From Corallium rubrum (taxonomy: Eukaryota; Cnidaria; Anthozoa; Scleralcyonacea; Coralliidae): 64,000 bases of DNA. Below the pieces are notes generated by a model that saw nothing but the letters and a program-made list of their open reading frames with translations, searched no databases and was not told where the DNA came from. The stretch is from the NCBI GenBank assembly GCA_964035015.1, contig OZ035997.1:63702904-63766903 (forward strand), read 5' to 3'. Below are positions 34,275 through 44,666 of this stretch, in pieces. Positions within the stretch are counted from its first letter, which is position 1. Every line of letters begins with the position of its first letter. Position numbers and translations under genes: made by a program.

Positions 34275-34880
34275 TGGACCCCGTTATTAGTTGGCACGGT
34301 TGCAGTTTCGCAACTTATAAATTTAACTCGGTTGAACGTCAAAGGTTTTTTCTCGCCAAGTTGAGATCTCCGGTAAAATTACAAAGTATAATAAAGGCAG
34401 ATTATGACTTACGTAGGGTCTACTTGTTGTCTATAGAACGGCTTTTGTAGAATCTTAAAACAATTGGCACTATAAATTATAAAATTGTCCAATTTGAAAA
34501 AAATCGTGACATGATAAAGGATAAGCTTTCACATCTTGTTTTCCCGTATTTTTCTTTGTTTTCGAAATATTTTAATTTCGGCTTGATATGTAAATGAGAT
34601 TGTCTTTGACATCAGAACCAGGGTAGAGCGCATTTTCACACATAGCAAACTCAGTTATATCTCCAAGTTTATTCAACAAACTCACTTGAAACTGTATACA
34701 TTAATTAAAACTCCAACTGGAACTGAACATTTCATCTTGGGCGATCATGGTGCCGATGGTGGTTTAAGTGATTTTGTAATGCATGGAAATGTTTACAATT
34801 GTGATGATCCTCGTACTTGGAAATCCGTTTGCATCAAATGCAGAAAGGCTAGGCCTCTTGATATTTCTTCAAACTGCTAG
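34275..34880 (+). pseudogene. Possible decayed coding sequence, family unknown
   Basis: The plus strand reads MDPVISWHGCSFATYKFNSV and FLAKLRSPVKLQSIIKADYD up to a stop near 34,450. A second frame at 34,686-34,880 reads TEHFILGDHGADGGLSDFVM and DDPRTWKSVCIKCRKARPLD. The composition looks protein-like and the two pieces may belong to one element or gene, but I recognise no domain. It lies inside the duplicated segment, between its A and B blocks. Confidence 0.3.
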
Positions 34881-35165
34881 TCAGTAACTGAATAAGAACA
34901 TAAACGTTTTACTCAATCATGTAATTAGCGGTTTAATATTAATTTTGTGTTCGTAATTCAGTTTCTATTATGGGATTGCCGTACTAGGGGTTATCTGTTG
35001 TGAACTCCTTAGCTCTGCTTATTTCTAATGTAGTGGCTGAAGCTAGATCATGTAATCATTAAATCATCAAAAAGAAATGATGTACCCTGGTTATGAGTTG
35101 ACCATTCATTTACATATCAAACAAACTGAATGATTAGTTTCAGGAATTGCAGCTTGATGTTAGTA

Positions 35166-35259
35166 ATAGTTGTCAGTTGTTTGCTGTACAAGCTGTGTTA
35201 GCTTACTAAAACAGTATTACTAACTAACACAGCTTGTACAGCAAACAACTGACAATTAT
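35166..35259. repeat. Perfect-looking hairpin, 36 bp arms
   Basis: ATAGTTGTCAGTTGTTTGCT... at 35,166-35,201 pairs with 35,224-35,259 with almost no mismatch and a 22-base loop. It sits where block B of the 33-36 kb duplication is interrupted, so it is probably a short fold-back insertion. Confidence 0.7.
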
Positions 35260-36014
35260 ATAAACTGAAAGATGTTAAAAACGAAGAAGGATAAGCAAAA
35301 GTTGAAAAGAGTCTTTCATTATAATTTTATAAGTTACACGATTTTTTTGAAAATTAATTCTTCCATGTACAACTTGCTCGTGTGAATCAAAAACACCATT
35401 AACTCCATTAACGCCAGATTATACATTTAACTAATGGCAAACTATGTGACGGAGTTTGCCATTTTCATTTGACCTTGAAGCAGAACGGAACACTGACACG
35501 CAGTGCTATAGCTAGCTCTGACGTTGTAACCAATAACATGGAAAGTTTGGCAAGGCTAGCAACTGCATGACTCGTTTCTCATCGTAGTTAATGGATTGTT
35601 TACCCTAATCCTAAGACGTTGCATGGAGGTCAGCGAAGGTCAGATATAGCGCCGTTTGTACGTCAGAAAATATATCGCGGATAATATAACTCGTATAAAC
35701 AGTCAATTCACTCACCGCGACTAAAATAAGGCTAGACTTGAGGCTATATTCCAAAATAAGCCGGGGATAATATAAGCCGTGGATCAAAATTGAGTAAGTC
35801 GCAAACAACTCGCGGATCGTATAAAATTAAGGTCAATTCATTAATAAAGTAAGCCCAACGTGAAGCTAGTCCAAAATAAGCCGAGGTTTATTAAAATATT
35901 TATCGTATATGCAAGCTGTTAATAAGTAGTGAAGCAATTAAAAAATCAAAAACATTGGTTTAAAATTTTCAATAAGAGTCGAGTAGAGTGCCGCTGGTCC
36001 ATATCAGTGAACTC

Positions 36015-37060
36015 TATTTAAGAAATGGCCCATGGTTTAGCGTGCTCCATCATACACGCTGGAAATTGGGAGAGCACGAAAAAATCGTAAGAGTTGGTCG
36101 GGGCGTCGCCGAGATAACTCAACGAAGCACACTAAACCATGAGCCATTTCTTTTATAACATAGCATTAATTCCTTTCACAAGCCGACGAATCGTTTTGGT
36201 TGTTGTGTTTTTCTACTTTCGTAGCAAAGTCTTTTTTAATTCTTTGAAAGTTTTCATGGCGATAATGTAATATAAATAAGTTTTGTGGAAACACCACGTT
36301 AGCAAAGAAATATTTTACAAGACTTTTTTGTTCACTAAAATCCAACCAAAAGGACACGGTTAAACACGGTTACCCAGACCCAGTTTTTGTCTTCTGGGTC
36401 GCTGTTCTTTATTACTCAATAAAATTAAATGACTCGGTATTTTGATAATATGAAAGGCCATAACTAGTCAATTTAAAACTCAGTTTTGTTTTGAAATTTT
36501 CCCCCGCGCTTTTTTGCCGTGCTCCATCGAGTTTTATACAATACCCTGGTTTCTATGCGTGTTTTCATTGGTTGTTGCCCATGATCTATTAGAGGACAGA
36601 CACATGAATCACGTCAGATCACGTCAGCTGACTTGCTTTTTTCTTTCTTCACGCCCCAAAGTCCGGCAAGAAGTATTGTGTAATTTTTATATTGTATAAA
36701 ACAAATAGATTCCATTTTTTTATTGTCTGTTCAGTTATAGATGCACAGAAGACGTCACAACGTGGTAAGAACATCAGTGACCCACTCGACTGCGTCTCAT
36801 GGACCACTTTTTTGTTCTTACCACGTTGTGACGTCATCTGTGCATCTATAACTGAACAGACAACGGCAAAATGGAACTATTTGTTAAATGGAGCACGCAC
36901 GACAGCCAATCAAAAACGTTTCTATATCAAAGCTATGTTATAAATAAGTTTGTACAATATCCTGGTTGCTATGCATGTTTTCATTCTTACCACGTTGTGA
37001 CGTCATCTGTGCATCCATAACTGAACAGACAACGGCAAAATGGAATCTATTTGTTAAATA
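36015..37060. repeat. Cluster of fold-back elements, one arm present three times
   Basis: 36,022-36,160 has inverted ends (AAGAAATGGCCCATGGTTTA / TAAACCATGAGCCATTTCTT). 36,700-36,771 pairs with 36,816-36,885 (GTTCTTACCACGTTGTGACG arm, ~70 bp). A third copy of the same arm lies at 36,984-37,056. TGGAGCACGC and TTATACAATA(C/T)CCTGG blocks recur between them. Another repeat (AATTCTTTGAAAGTTTTCAT to AAACACCACGT) lies at 36,236-36,300 and matches the insertion at 38,500. No gene is seen. Confidence 0.6.
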
Positions 37061-37576
37061 GGTAATCATATGATAGCGGTACAATTAAGGATTTACACTA
37101 CAAGTGATATTTGAAAGTTTTGCCAAAATTGCACGAGCCGTTAGGGGAGTGCAATTTGCAATAATTTTCAAATAGCACGAGTAGTGTAAATCCTTAATTG
37201 TACGAGCAAAATCATATGATTACTCATTTATTATATGCATGACAAAATTACGACACATACGCTTCGTACTCACTCACGCCTTTAAAAACATCTTGTTTCA
37301 TTACTTGACAAGAAACATTTTCACTCTGGGTGTTCTCCGTACTCATTTCAAAATATTTGCAAGGAATTTTTAGTTCATAGTGTACCACAAGCTGTTGGAA
37401 ATGTGAAAACTTTCCATTGCTGAATTGGCCGCCATTTTGAATTTTATTGTCAACATCGTTCCCAGGGCCTTTGGAGCAGTACAGTCAATAAAATAATTGT
37501 ACTGAGTACATTAATAAAATAATTGTACTCCTTTCAACCAATCAGAATGTAGTAATTTTGTCATGCATATAATAAG
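37061..37576. repeat. Two adjoining fold-back elements
   Basis: 37,070-37,120 (TACAATTAAGGATTTACACT) pairs with 37,180-37,222, around GAAAGTTTTGCCAAAATTGC and GAGTGCAATTTG. TTATTATATGCATGACAAAA at 37,230 is mirrored by TTTTGTCATGCATATAATAA ending at 37,575. A relative with AAAATTGCACGAGTCCGAAG and CCAATCAGAATTCAGAAT lies at 60,395-60,790. Confidence 0.6.
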
Positions 37577-38499
37577 GACTGGAACGCTACCTCCATAACG
37601 CCGGCCTTCTGATTGGATGAAGCCAAACTTCCGGCTGCTGGGGGCAATGCAACGTCTGACCAACGTCTGAATGAGCGGTAGAAAACAGAACAATGGCCCA
37701 ACAAGATTTTTTTTGATTTTTTTGTAGTTGAACTTCTTTAGAATTGATATAACGAAGCCAGTATGTATTAGAATCATTGTCCTTTCTGTTTGAGGTATGC
37801 TTGCTGGCAAAAACAGATTGAAGGAGGAAATATATTGTCAAACGAAAGTAACATTTTGTTTGGATTGATGGAAACTCCTGACAAAAATTCAGTTTTTATT
37901 TAGTATTTATTCGTCTTTATCTTATGAATTCTTGCAACCCTGTCAAGCTGTGCTTTTCCTCTTATGAATAGTCTCCTCATACCTTTTGAATCATTGTAAG
38001 ACCACATATATTTTTGTATTTGTTCTCCACAAATTATAGCCACTAGATTTCAGTAAGCTTTAGCCCTGATTAATGCTATCTTTATTTGATTCAGGATAGT
38101 CCATAGACGTTTTTCTTGACTTTTGATACCTCGACACTTGGGGCCGCCCTACAAAAAATCAAGAGATCCGCACGGTTTCGGACTCAAATTGTGTTTTTTT
38201 GTCAAATATTAAAGCTACGTTTTTACTAAAAGACTTTAGAAGAAGTATCTATTACTCTAGCATGTTTGCATTTCTTTGTAATCCCGAGCCCGGTGAGGGT
38301 GCTAATCTCGACATGCGTGGACACCATTTACACGCGAAACTACACGCGAGATCAGATGAAAAGCTGAAAGTAATTCTGAAACCTGTTTATATATATGTTA
38401 TCAAATCCACAATTTGCGCAGTTCGGATAGCAGGGTACTGGTCATAACCTGTTAAATTATTCAAATTATTTAAATTTACGTCAGCAAACTATAATTTAT

Positions 38500-38702
38500 T
38501 AATTCTTTGAAAGTTTTCATGGCGATAAAGTAATAAAAATAAGTTTTGTGGAAACACCACGTAAGAAATATTTTAAAAGAAATATTTTAAAAGAAATATT
38601 TATAAATATTATTTTTAAATAAATATTTAGAAATATTATTTTAAAAGAATTATTTAAAAAAAAATTATTTTAACGTGGTGTTTCCACAAAACTTATTTAT
38701 AT
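38500..38702. mobile_element. 203 bp insertion with 14 bp target duplication
   Basis: Absent from the corresponding place in the 57 kb copy of the host repeat. AAACTATAATTTAT occurs at 38,486-38,499 and again at 38,703-38,716. Inside are inverted repeats ATAAGTTTTGTGGAAACACC / GGTGTTTCCACAAAACTTAT and a middle of repeated AGAAATATTTTAAA. A partial relative is at 36,236-36,300. A 14 bp duplication is too long for common DNA transposons and may point to LINE-assisted integration. Confidence 0.8.
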
Positions 38703-39120
38703 AAACTATAATTTATAAGTTCGGTTGGATTGCGAGATCATTTCTCAACGATCATAACGAAAGAAGTCTTTGCCAGAAAAAATGGTTTCAGCTATAAAAT
38801 GTACATTAATATTACTATGGAAAAAGACCAAAGAAAGAAGGCTAACAAGAGATGTGGCAGCGAGAAAAGACAATAAGTACAACTTAAAACCACTGAAAAA
38901 AGCCTAAAAATTACGATAAAGACTGAAACCGATGCCAAAGGAAATGTAACTGAAAGAAGAAGGATGTGTCCTGAGAACGATGAAGAAATTTTGAAACAAA
39001 CGGCTTTTTAGATCATGAAGAGAACTGTGGCAACAACGAAAAAAGTAAGAATCGACGAACGATCTGAAAAGAGCATACTGAATTGGCAGTGTTTGTGGTG
39101 ACAAAAGCAGAAGAAAGTTT

Positions 39121-39347
39121 GGGTATAGTTTACACTTTACCGTACTCAAGTCATCACTGTGTCAGGTTAGCGTATAAAGCTAGGCAATAAACACGTTTAG
39201 TGGGTCGGCAAGTGTATAAAATAAGCGGTAAACACAGTTACTGATTAGGGTTAGGGTTTTTGTTTGGGTTAGGTCATCAAATTAATCTCGCTTGGTGGCA
39301 TGGGAATCGCTGAATTACTCGGGTACGGTAAACTGTAAAATTTCCGC
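39121..39347. mobile_element. 227 bp insertion with AAGTTT duplication
   Basis: Absent from the 57 kb copy, where AAAGTTTAACGGTAGG is continuous (about 58,319). Here AAGTTT occurs on both sides (39,115-39,120 and 39,348-39,353). The ends are weakly inverted (TTTACACTTTACCGTACTC / GGGTACGGTAAACTGTAAAA). The middle has GGGTTAGGGTTTTTGTTTGG. Confidence 0.65.
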
Positions 39348-39639
39348 AAGTTTAACGGTAGGAGATTCATATCTACCGCTTAGCTGAGTTAATTAAAACG
39401 AAAGAAATCTTGAAAATGAAAATTAATATAAATAATATATTGTCCAGAGTTGTCTTTGAACGCTTGGACGTTAGCATTGTGCCTTTTATTGGCCACTGTT
39501 TATATCTATTTTTGAATGAAAATTTGTCACTAGTTTGGTTCATTCCGTTGGGTTTTTTTTGTTGTTTTTTTAATATTGACTTTGCATGTTCTTACGGCAT
39601 GACTACAGGATAAAAATGCAAATAAAAATGCATATAATG

Positions 39640-39821
39640 CGTATAATGTCACATAGATACTCAAAATGCATACACTCAGTAGATTGAATACACTGTTTAC
39701 AGTTCATTTCCTGACATAATTCATATTGCATCAGTTTTGTAGTTACATCATGTCTGTTGTTTTATATCTAAAGGGGGGGGGGGGGGGGGGAGGAGCTGCG
39801 GCTCCCCCTGGCTACGCCACT
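39640..39821. mobile_element. 5'-truncated hAT-type MITE
   Basis: The right half of the 3,956/31,184 family: CACATAGATACTCAAAATGC, ACACTCAGTAGATTGAATAC, an 18-base G run (39,773-39,790) and the end CTGGCTACGCCACTG. The left end is missing. Confidence 0.7.
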
Positions 39822-39839
39822 GGTGTAGATTAACGACAA

Positions 39840-40560
39840 AGGCAAAAGCTGCTTTATGTCAAAAGTACACGTATATCCCGCCATGTTTATCGGGTATGCT
39901 AGACGTCATACAATTGCACAGAAGACAATATTAGAGTGTACGAAATTCCCAAAATAGGAAAGCTGGAGTCTGACCTTTACTGGACGACCTTCGGCCTAAT
40001 GTATAGTTGTAAACATGTTTATTCCGCCATGATTTCTGGCAGGTTTACAATATTATCAGCTTTCTCAATTTGGAATTTCATTCACTCTGGGCTGATGTTT
40101 ACTCGATGACCTTCCCCTATTTTCCGAGTATGTTTGACATCATGCATGGAGGGCCATATTATCAGCTTTCTTATTTTAGAATAGTGTGCAATTTGGGGAC
40201 GTTTAACCTTTGCTGGACGACCTTCGGCCTAATCTAGTTGTAAACATGTTTTCCTGCTATGATTTCCGAGTTTATATTTGACATCATGCACAGAGGACCA
40301 TATTATCAGCTTTTCTATTATTTTGAATTTGAAACTGCGTACACTCTGGATCTGACCTTTACTGGACGGCCTTCACCTGATCCCAGCTGTAAACATGTTT
40401 ATCCCGCTTTGTATTCCAGGTATGTTTGACGTCATGCATATAGAGGACCATCATTATCAGCTTTCTTACTTTTTTAATTTTGTGCACTCCAGGTCTGACG
40501 TTCGATGACGGTCGATTACCTACTGTAGGTATAAACATGTCTATACCATATTATTATGTC
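39840..40560 (+). repeat. About four degenerate tandem units of ~165 bp
   Basis: Recurring in order are CTGGACGACCTTCGGCCTAA, TTGTAAACATGTTTAT(C/T)CCGC, GTTTGACATCATGCA, AGGACCATATTATCAGCTTT and TCTGACCTTTACTGG (for example 39,975, 40,205 and 40,365). The array stops ~70 bp before the left inverted repeat of the recombinase element. It is non-coding. Confidence 0.65.
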
Positions 40561-40799
40561 TATACCATAAAATCGTTTAATTTGGAAATTGAAGTCAAAT
40601 TGTCGCAATAAAAATAGTCTTCAAAATAAATATATGTTATTTACCGGCTGGGAGGTCCGTATAGAAAATTATCATTCATTTCGTTTCTATCCCGCATTCT
40701 GATTGGTTAATTTACCTGCAAATAACTGAGTGCAAATAATTTTCTGAGCATGCGCAATCGCTATAGCTGCTGCAAATAATTTTTTCAAGCTTTGTAAAC

Positions 40800-42003
40800 A
40801 TGGCATCTAGATTCCCTCAGCTGTCAGAGGAAGAAATTGAAAGTATTTTAGAAGCACGGACAAGCGAAAATACCAAAAAATCTACGAAAGTATCTTTAAA
40901 TATTTTTTGCCAATATCTCCAAGAAAGGGAAATTCTGGAGGATGATTTACTCAAGTCCAAAACACAACTGGCAAATGTTTTAAGAAGATTTTACGCCGAA
41001 GCGAGAAAGAAGAATAGCGATTTCTACACGAAAGCTTCTCTGCTAAGCATACGTTTTGGGTTATCATTAAAGAAACAGAATTCAACGAGGCCAATAGAGT
41101 CTTTTCAGCTGAACTTTCTGAGCTAAAACGTGAAGGCAAAGCGAAAACTGAGCATAAACCAGCAATCACCAAAGCTGACATCACAAAACTTTGCGAGAGT
41201 GGTCTATTCAACATCGACCACCCAGAAACTTCACAAAACAAAATGTTCTTTGAAGTGATGCTGTTCTTTTGCCGAAGAGGACGACAAAACCTAAGCCAGC
41301 TTCAGAAAGACGATTTTCACATTGGGACTGACACTGCCGGTGTTAAATACGTGTACAAAGCAAAAGACGAGTTGACAAAAAACAACCGCGAAAACGACGA
41401 AGCTCAAGAGACCCAAGCAATGTTTGCGACTGGGGGACCATTCTGCCCTGTCTTGGCTTTTGAAAAATACGTATCTCAACTCAATCCAAAGAATGAGTAT
41501 CTATTCCAAAGACCAAGCAGATCATTTAATCCAAGCAACGATAAATGGTATGACAATATGGTTGTCGGTCAAAGAACTCTGAGTGACAAAATGAAGACCT
41601 TATCGAAAGCAGCAAAACTCTCCTACAGTTACACAAATCATTCAATCCGCGCGACTGCTATCACAATTCTGGATGAACGTGGATTCGAGGCCCGCCATAT
41701 TATGGCCGTATCAGGACATATGAGTGAAAACAGTATACGACTTTCCACTTCAATCTGGAATACGTCCGAAAGAGAACATCCAGCACTTCAGCAATCGTGA
41801 GAAACGCCGTACAGCCTTGTATCACTGGGTCGCCGATACTTTCAGCATCTCAGGAAAACTACATATTGAATGATTTACAAGTCCAGCAATCGAGCAACGA
41901 GTCAATTCAAGTGAATTATTATAATTGTACTTTCAACTACAACAAAGCTCAAGCTTTATACGGCTATATTAATTTGTTGTTAAGTTCAGCTGTAGTGTTT
42001 TGA
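40800..42003 (+). pseudogene. KIAA1958/DUF3504-type tyrosine recombinase, frameshifted
   Basis: The N terminus reads MASRFPQLSEEEIESILEAR and then LNIFCQYLQEREI, the SAM-like core-binding part usual in KIAA1958/QRICH1/ZMYM relatives of Crypton recombinases. A shift occurs near 41,060, where about 15 residues of the usual protein also seem missing. The next frame continues ANRVFSAELSELKREGKAKT and (41,243-41,800) FFCRRGRQNLSQL, GGPFCPVLAFEKYVSQL, NHSIRATAITILDERGFEAR and MAVSGHMSENSI. RRGRQ supplies the box I arginine, HSIR is the H-x-x-R pair and SGH the next catalytic histidine. The catalytic tyrosine expected about ten residues on is not evident. A last frame to 42,003 (QVNYYNCTFNY) resembles the family's tail. 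The ATG at 40,800 fits family N termini and lies 134 bp from the inverted repeat. In life such an enzyme cuts and rejoins DNA through a tyrosine-phosphate link. Confidence 0.75.
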
Positions 42004-42182
42004 CAATTTTTTCAATTTACTGCAAACTGCTTTTGTAGTGTTTTGACAATTATTGAATAATTATACTGCACACTGCTTTTGTCAGCTTTGATTGAGTATT
42101 GTATTTGACAGCATGTACTTTGCTACAAAGTTACTTTTATGGAGAAACGCGTGACTGTATGTTATTTTATGAATGATAAATC

Positions 42183-42330
42183 AACTATTGAACTCGTCTA
42201 TCGCAAAATATCATGATTTGTCAGTGTCTTGCTACTAGTTATTTGCCTCTGCCTTCGGCATCGGCAAATAACTAGTAGCTCGCCACTGACAAATCATGAT
42301 ATTTTGCTCCAACTCGTTCAATAATTGATA
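42183..42330. repeat. Hairpin after the recombinase gene (arms ~65 bp)
   Basis: CGCAAAATATCATGATTTGT ... AGTTATTTGCC (about 42,199-42,249) pairs with GGCAAATAACTAGTAGCTCG ... ATATTTTGC (42,272-42,307), with weaker pairing outside. The tip is TCTGCCTTCGGCATC. It may be part of the element's terminal structure. Confidence 0.65.
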
Positions 42331-42404
42331 AATATTTGCCAGAGGTCTTAAAAAAGGCCCGAGGCCGCAGGCCAAGAGAGTCGGTAAATAACGTATTTAC
42401 CGAC

Positions 42405-44359
42405 CGGTAAATAACGTATTTATTTTTTGTTATATAAATAGATAAATTACATTAATTATAATTGTATTAAGTTGCCTAATCGAGATGACGTTTACGTGAT
42501 ATTCAAAGTCCAAAGCTTATTGTTCGACAGTAAACAACTGCATGCCGACATGCAGTCTGACAGGGAAGCTTGGAACCTTTTTTGTAATAAAAAAACATTC
42601 AAAACTTGAAGACCTAGTTACGAAGGGAAGTCAAAGTGCAGTCCAAGTGTTCTTAAAGTTTTGTTGATAAAGATTCTTCGTCGTTCTTCGTAGCTTGCTC
42701 GTTTTTGGCTGTTCGCTTGGAAAGTCGCTTTCAATACTTGGCTGGCTGCATGGAAATTGAAAGTGTGGTCCTCGAGTCTGAAGACGAAAATGCTTGTTGT
42801 AAGCCATTTGTAATTTCAAGTTTCAAGGACACTAGACAATGAGGTTGGCATGTGGAAAATATTTGACTAAGTAAAGACTTGTAGCGGTTTTGTTGAGTAT
42901 AGCGGTTGGATAACAGAAAAAAGACAGTTTAGTGTCAAAAGGTTTCAGCTTTTCTATCTTAATAATCATGTGGCGTGATTTTTTATATATACTTCTATAT
43001 AGTTTCATCAAGTTTAGTGATTCAAAATACTGTCTTCACTCTTCACAAGTTCATGTATGTTTTTCGTACCGTTTTAATTAAACTGTTTTCTTTATAAATG
43101 TCGCTCGTAAATTTTGCTTTGTCACAGTTTTCCCAGCGTTTCTTTTAAAATTTGCTGTTTACACATGAAGTTGTCAAAACCATTTGGATAATAAAACCCA
43201 TTTGCATCCCCGAGCTCTCTGTTGAATATATTTTTTCTGTGGCAATTTTAAATGACAGAATGTAAAAAAATAACTTTTTGGACCGCGGTCAGATATCGTA
43301 ACCCCCCCCCCCCCGCTCACGTAGCCAATCAAATTGCAGGAAGGCCTAGGATTCCGGCCGCTCACGACTAATAAAAAAATAAAAAAGTGTATTTCTGGAT
43401 TTCACTTTGTAATATTGAAGTTTATTTTTTTCGGTCCGTATCCTACCAAATCCTGCTTTCTGATTGGTTAACGAGCAGTCCGTATGAGCCCGCTCGAGAT
43501 AATTTTTTTAATGTGTTTTATAGGCCGTAAAATTGATCGATTTTCATAACTATTTCGCTTGCCAGAGAAAAAATATATTCAACAGAAAGCTACGGGGATA
43601 CAAATGAGTTTTATTATCCAAATGGCTTTGACAACTTCGTGTGAAAACAGCGAATTTTAAAAGAAAGCGAGAATGCCGTGAAAAAGAAAAATTTCAGCCA
43701 GCGACATTTATAAAGTTTTAAAGTATTATTGCTCAACGACGTATGAAAACAGTTTAAAACAATAGGCAAAACATACATAAACTTGTGAACACAGTATTTT
43801 GAATCACTAAATGAAACTAACCACGAGAGGACAGAAAAGCTGAAACCTTTTGATACTAAACTGTCATTCTTCTGTTGTCCAACTATACTCAACAAAACCG
43901 CTACAAGTCTTTACACTTTAGTGAAATATTTTCCACATGCCAACCTCGTATCGTGTCATGTCTTTGAAAAAAGTTTCAAATGGCTTCTTACAAGCATTCT
44001 CGTCTTCAAACTCGAACGACCCACTTTCAATTTCCATGCAGTCAGCCGAGTATTGAAAGCGATTTTCCAAACGAACAGCCAAAACGAGCAAGCGACGAAG
44101 AAAGACGAAGAATCTTTATCAACTAAACTTTAAAAGCACTAGATCTTCAAGTTTTGACTGTTTATTTATCACAAAAGACGTTCCAAGCTTCCCTGTCAGA
44201 CTGCATGTCGGCAGTTGTTTACTGTCGAACGGTAAACTTTGGACTTTTGAATATTACGTGAATGTCATCTCGATTACGCAATTAAATTATGTTAATTTAC
44301 TTAATTATGTAAATTATAAATCGTACGATTAATAAAAAAAATAAATATGTTATTTACCG
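42405..44359. mobile_element. Giant fold-back: ~800 bp inverted arms around a ~315 bp spacer
   Basis: The left arm 42,405-43,245 and right arm 43,560-44,359 are inverted copies at high identity. Check points are AATCGAGATGACGTTTACGT (42,479) with ACGTGAATGTCATCTCGATT (44,255), AACAACTGCATGCCGACATG (42,533) with its near-inverse around 44,198-44,216, and GATAATAAAACCCATTTGCA (43,187) with its inverse near 43,600-43,620. The outer ends are CCGGTAAATAACGTATTTAT and ATAAATATGTTATTTACCG. Small differences, including short indels, show the arms have diverged. Frames inside the arms are not conserved between them. The spacer holds CTTTCTGATTGGTTAA, similar to the promoter-side ATTCTGATTGGTTAATTTAC at 40,688. 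Confidence 0.8.
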
Positions 44360-44483
44360 TTTTGGTCGGTCCGTATAGAGAAATATTTCCCGAGGTCTCA
44401 AAAACGACCCGAGGCCGCAGGCCGAGGGCAGTTTTTGAGACCTCGGGAAATATTTCTCTATACGGACCTCCCAGCCGGTAAAT

Positions 44484-44487
<4 letters not shown>

Positions 44488-44536
<49 letters not shown>
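44488..44536. repeat. (AT)n microsatellite at the element's right edge
   Basis: About 49 bases of alternating A and T directly continuing the inverted-repeat end. Confidence 0.9.
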
Positions 44537-44539
<3 letters not shown>

Positions 44540-44666
44540 AGATTTTACCCTGATAAAGTGCTCCGCTCGAAGCGTCAGAATTTTGTTAACAAAACAATTG
44601 GCAATTTACTATTTAAATATTACTTACGCAGCATTGCATCTACATTTTTATACTCCTTGAACTGTG

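Larger units (their letters stand above)
33225..35665 (+). repeat. Degenerate direct duplication of a ~1 kb segment
   Basis: Two blocks alternate. Block A, with TGGATTGTTTA and GGTCAG(T/C)GAAGGTTGCCTAT, occurs at 33,240-33,450, 33,960-34,180 and (start only) 35,575-35,645. Block B, with ATCAAACAAACTGAA, AACGAAGAAGGATA and AAAACACCATT, occurs at 33,600-33,905 and 35,110-35,500. The order A-B-A-B-A implies tandem duplication of an A+B segment, later enlarged by insertions. The function is unknown. Confidence 0.6.
38284..39612 (+). mobile_element. Copy 1 of a ~1.3 kb dispersed repeat with a GC-rich head
   Basis: It starts with CCGAGCCCGGTGAGGGTGCT, then ATCTCGACATGCGTGG, and continues as AT-rich sequence to about GGCATGACTACAGGA. 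A second copy fills 57,258-58,575, and the head alone is found inverted at about 52,805-52,905. No frame of significance is shared by the copies, so it looks non-autonomous. Comparing the two full copies exposes two insertions here (38,500-38,702 and 39,121-39,347). Confidence 0.75.
40630..44492. mobile_element. Tyrosine-recombinase (Crypton/KIAA1958-like) element framed by 36 bp inverted repeats
   Basis: ATATATGTTATTTACCGGCT plus 16 further bases (40,630-40,665) has an exact inverse at 44,457-44,492. Inside are a KIAA1958-type tyrosine recombinase gene (40,800-42,003), a hairpin (42,183-42,330) and a ~2 kb fold-back (42,405-44,359). CCGAGGCCGCAGGCC occurs at both 42,359-42,373 and 44,409-44,423. 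TTATTTACCG or its inverse recurs at 42,383, 42,395 and 44,350. Either the whole 3.9 kb is one element with an inserted fold-back, or two related elements share end sequences. The right edge is masked by an (AT)n tract, so the target duplication cannot be read. Confidence 0.6.

Noticed and set aside
42631-44133. Coding sequence in the arms of the giant fold-back
   Set aside because: The frames in the two arms differ in phase although the DNA is nearly the same, so there is no sign of protein-level conservation.
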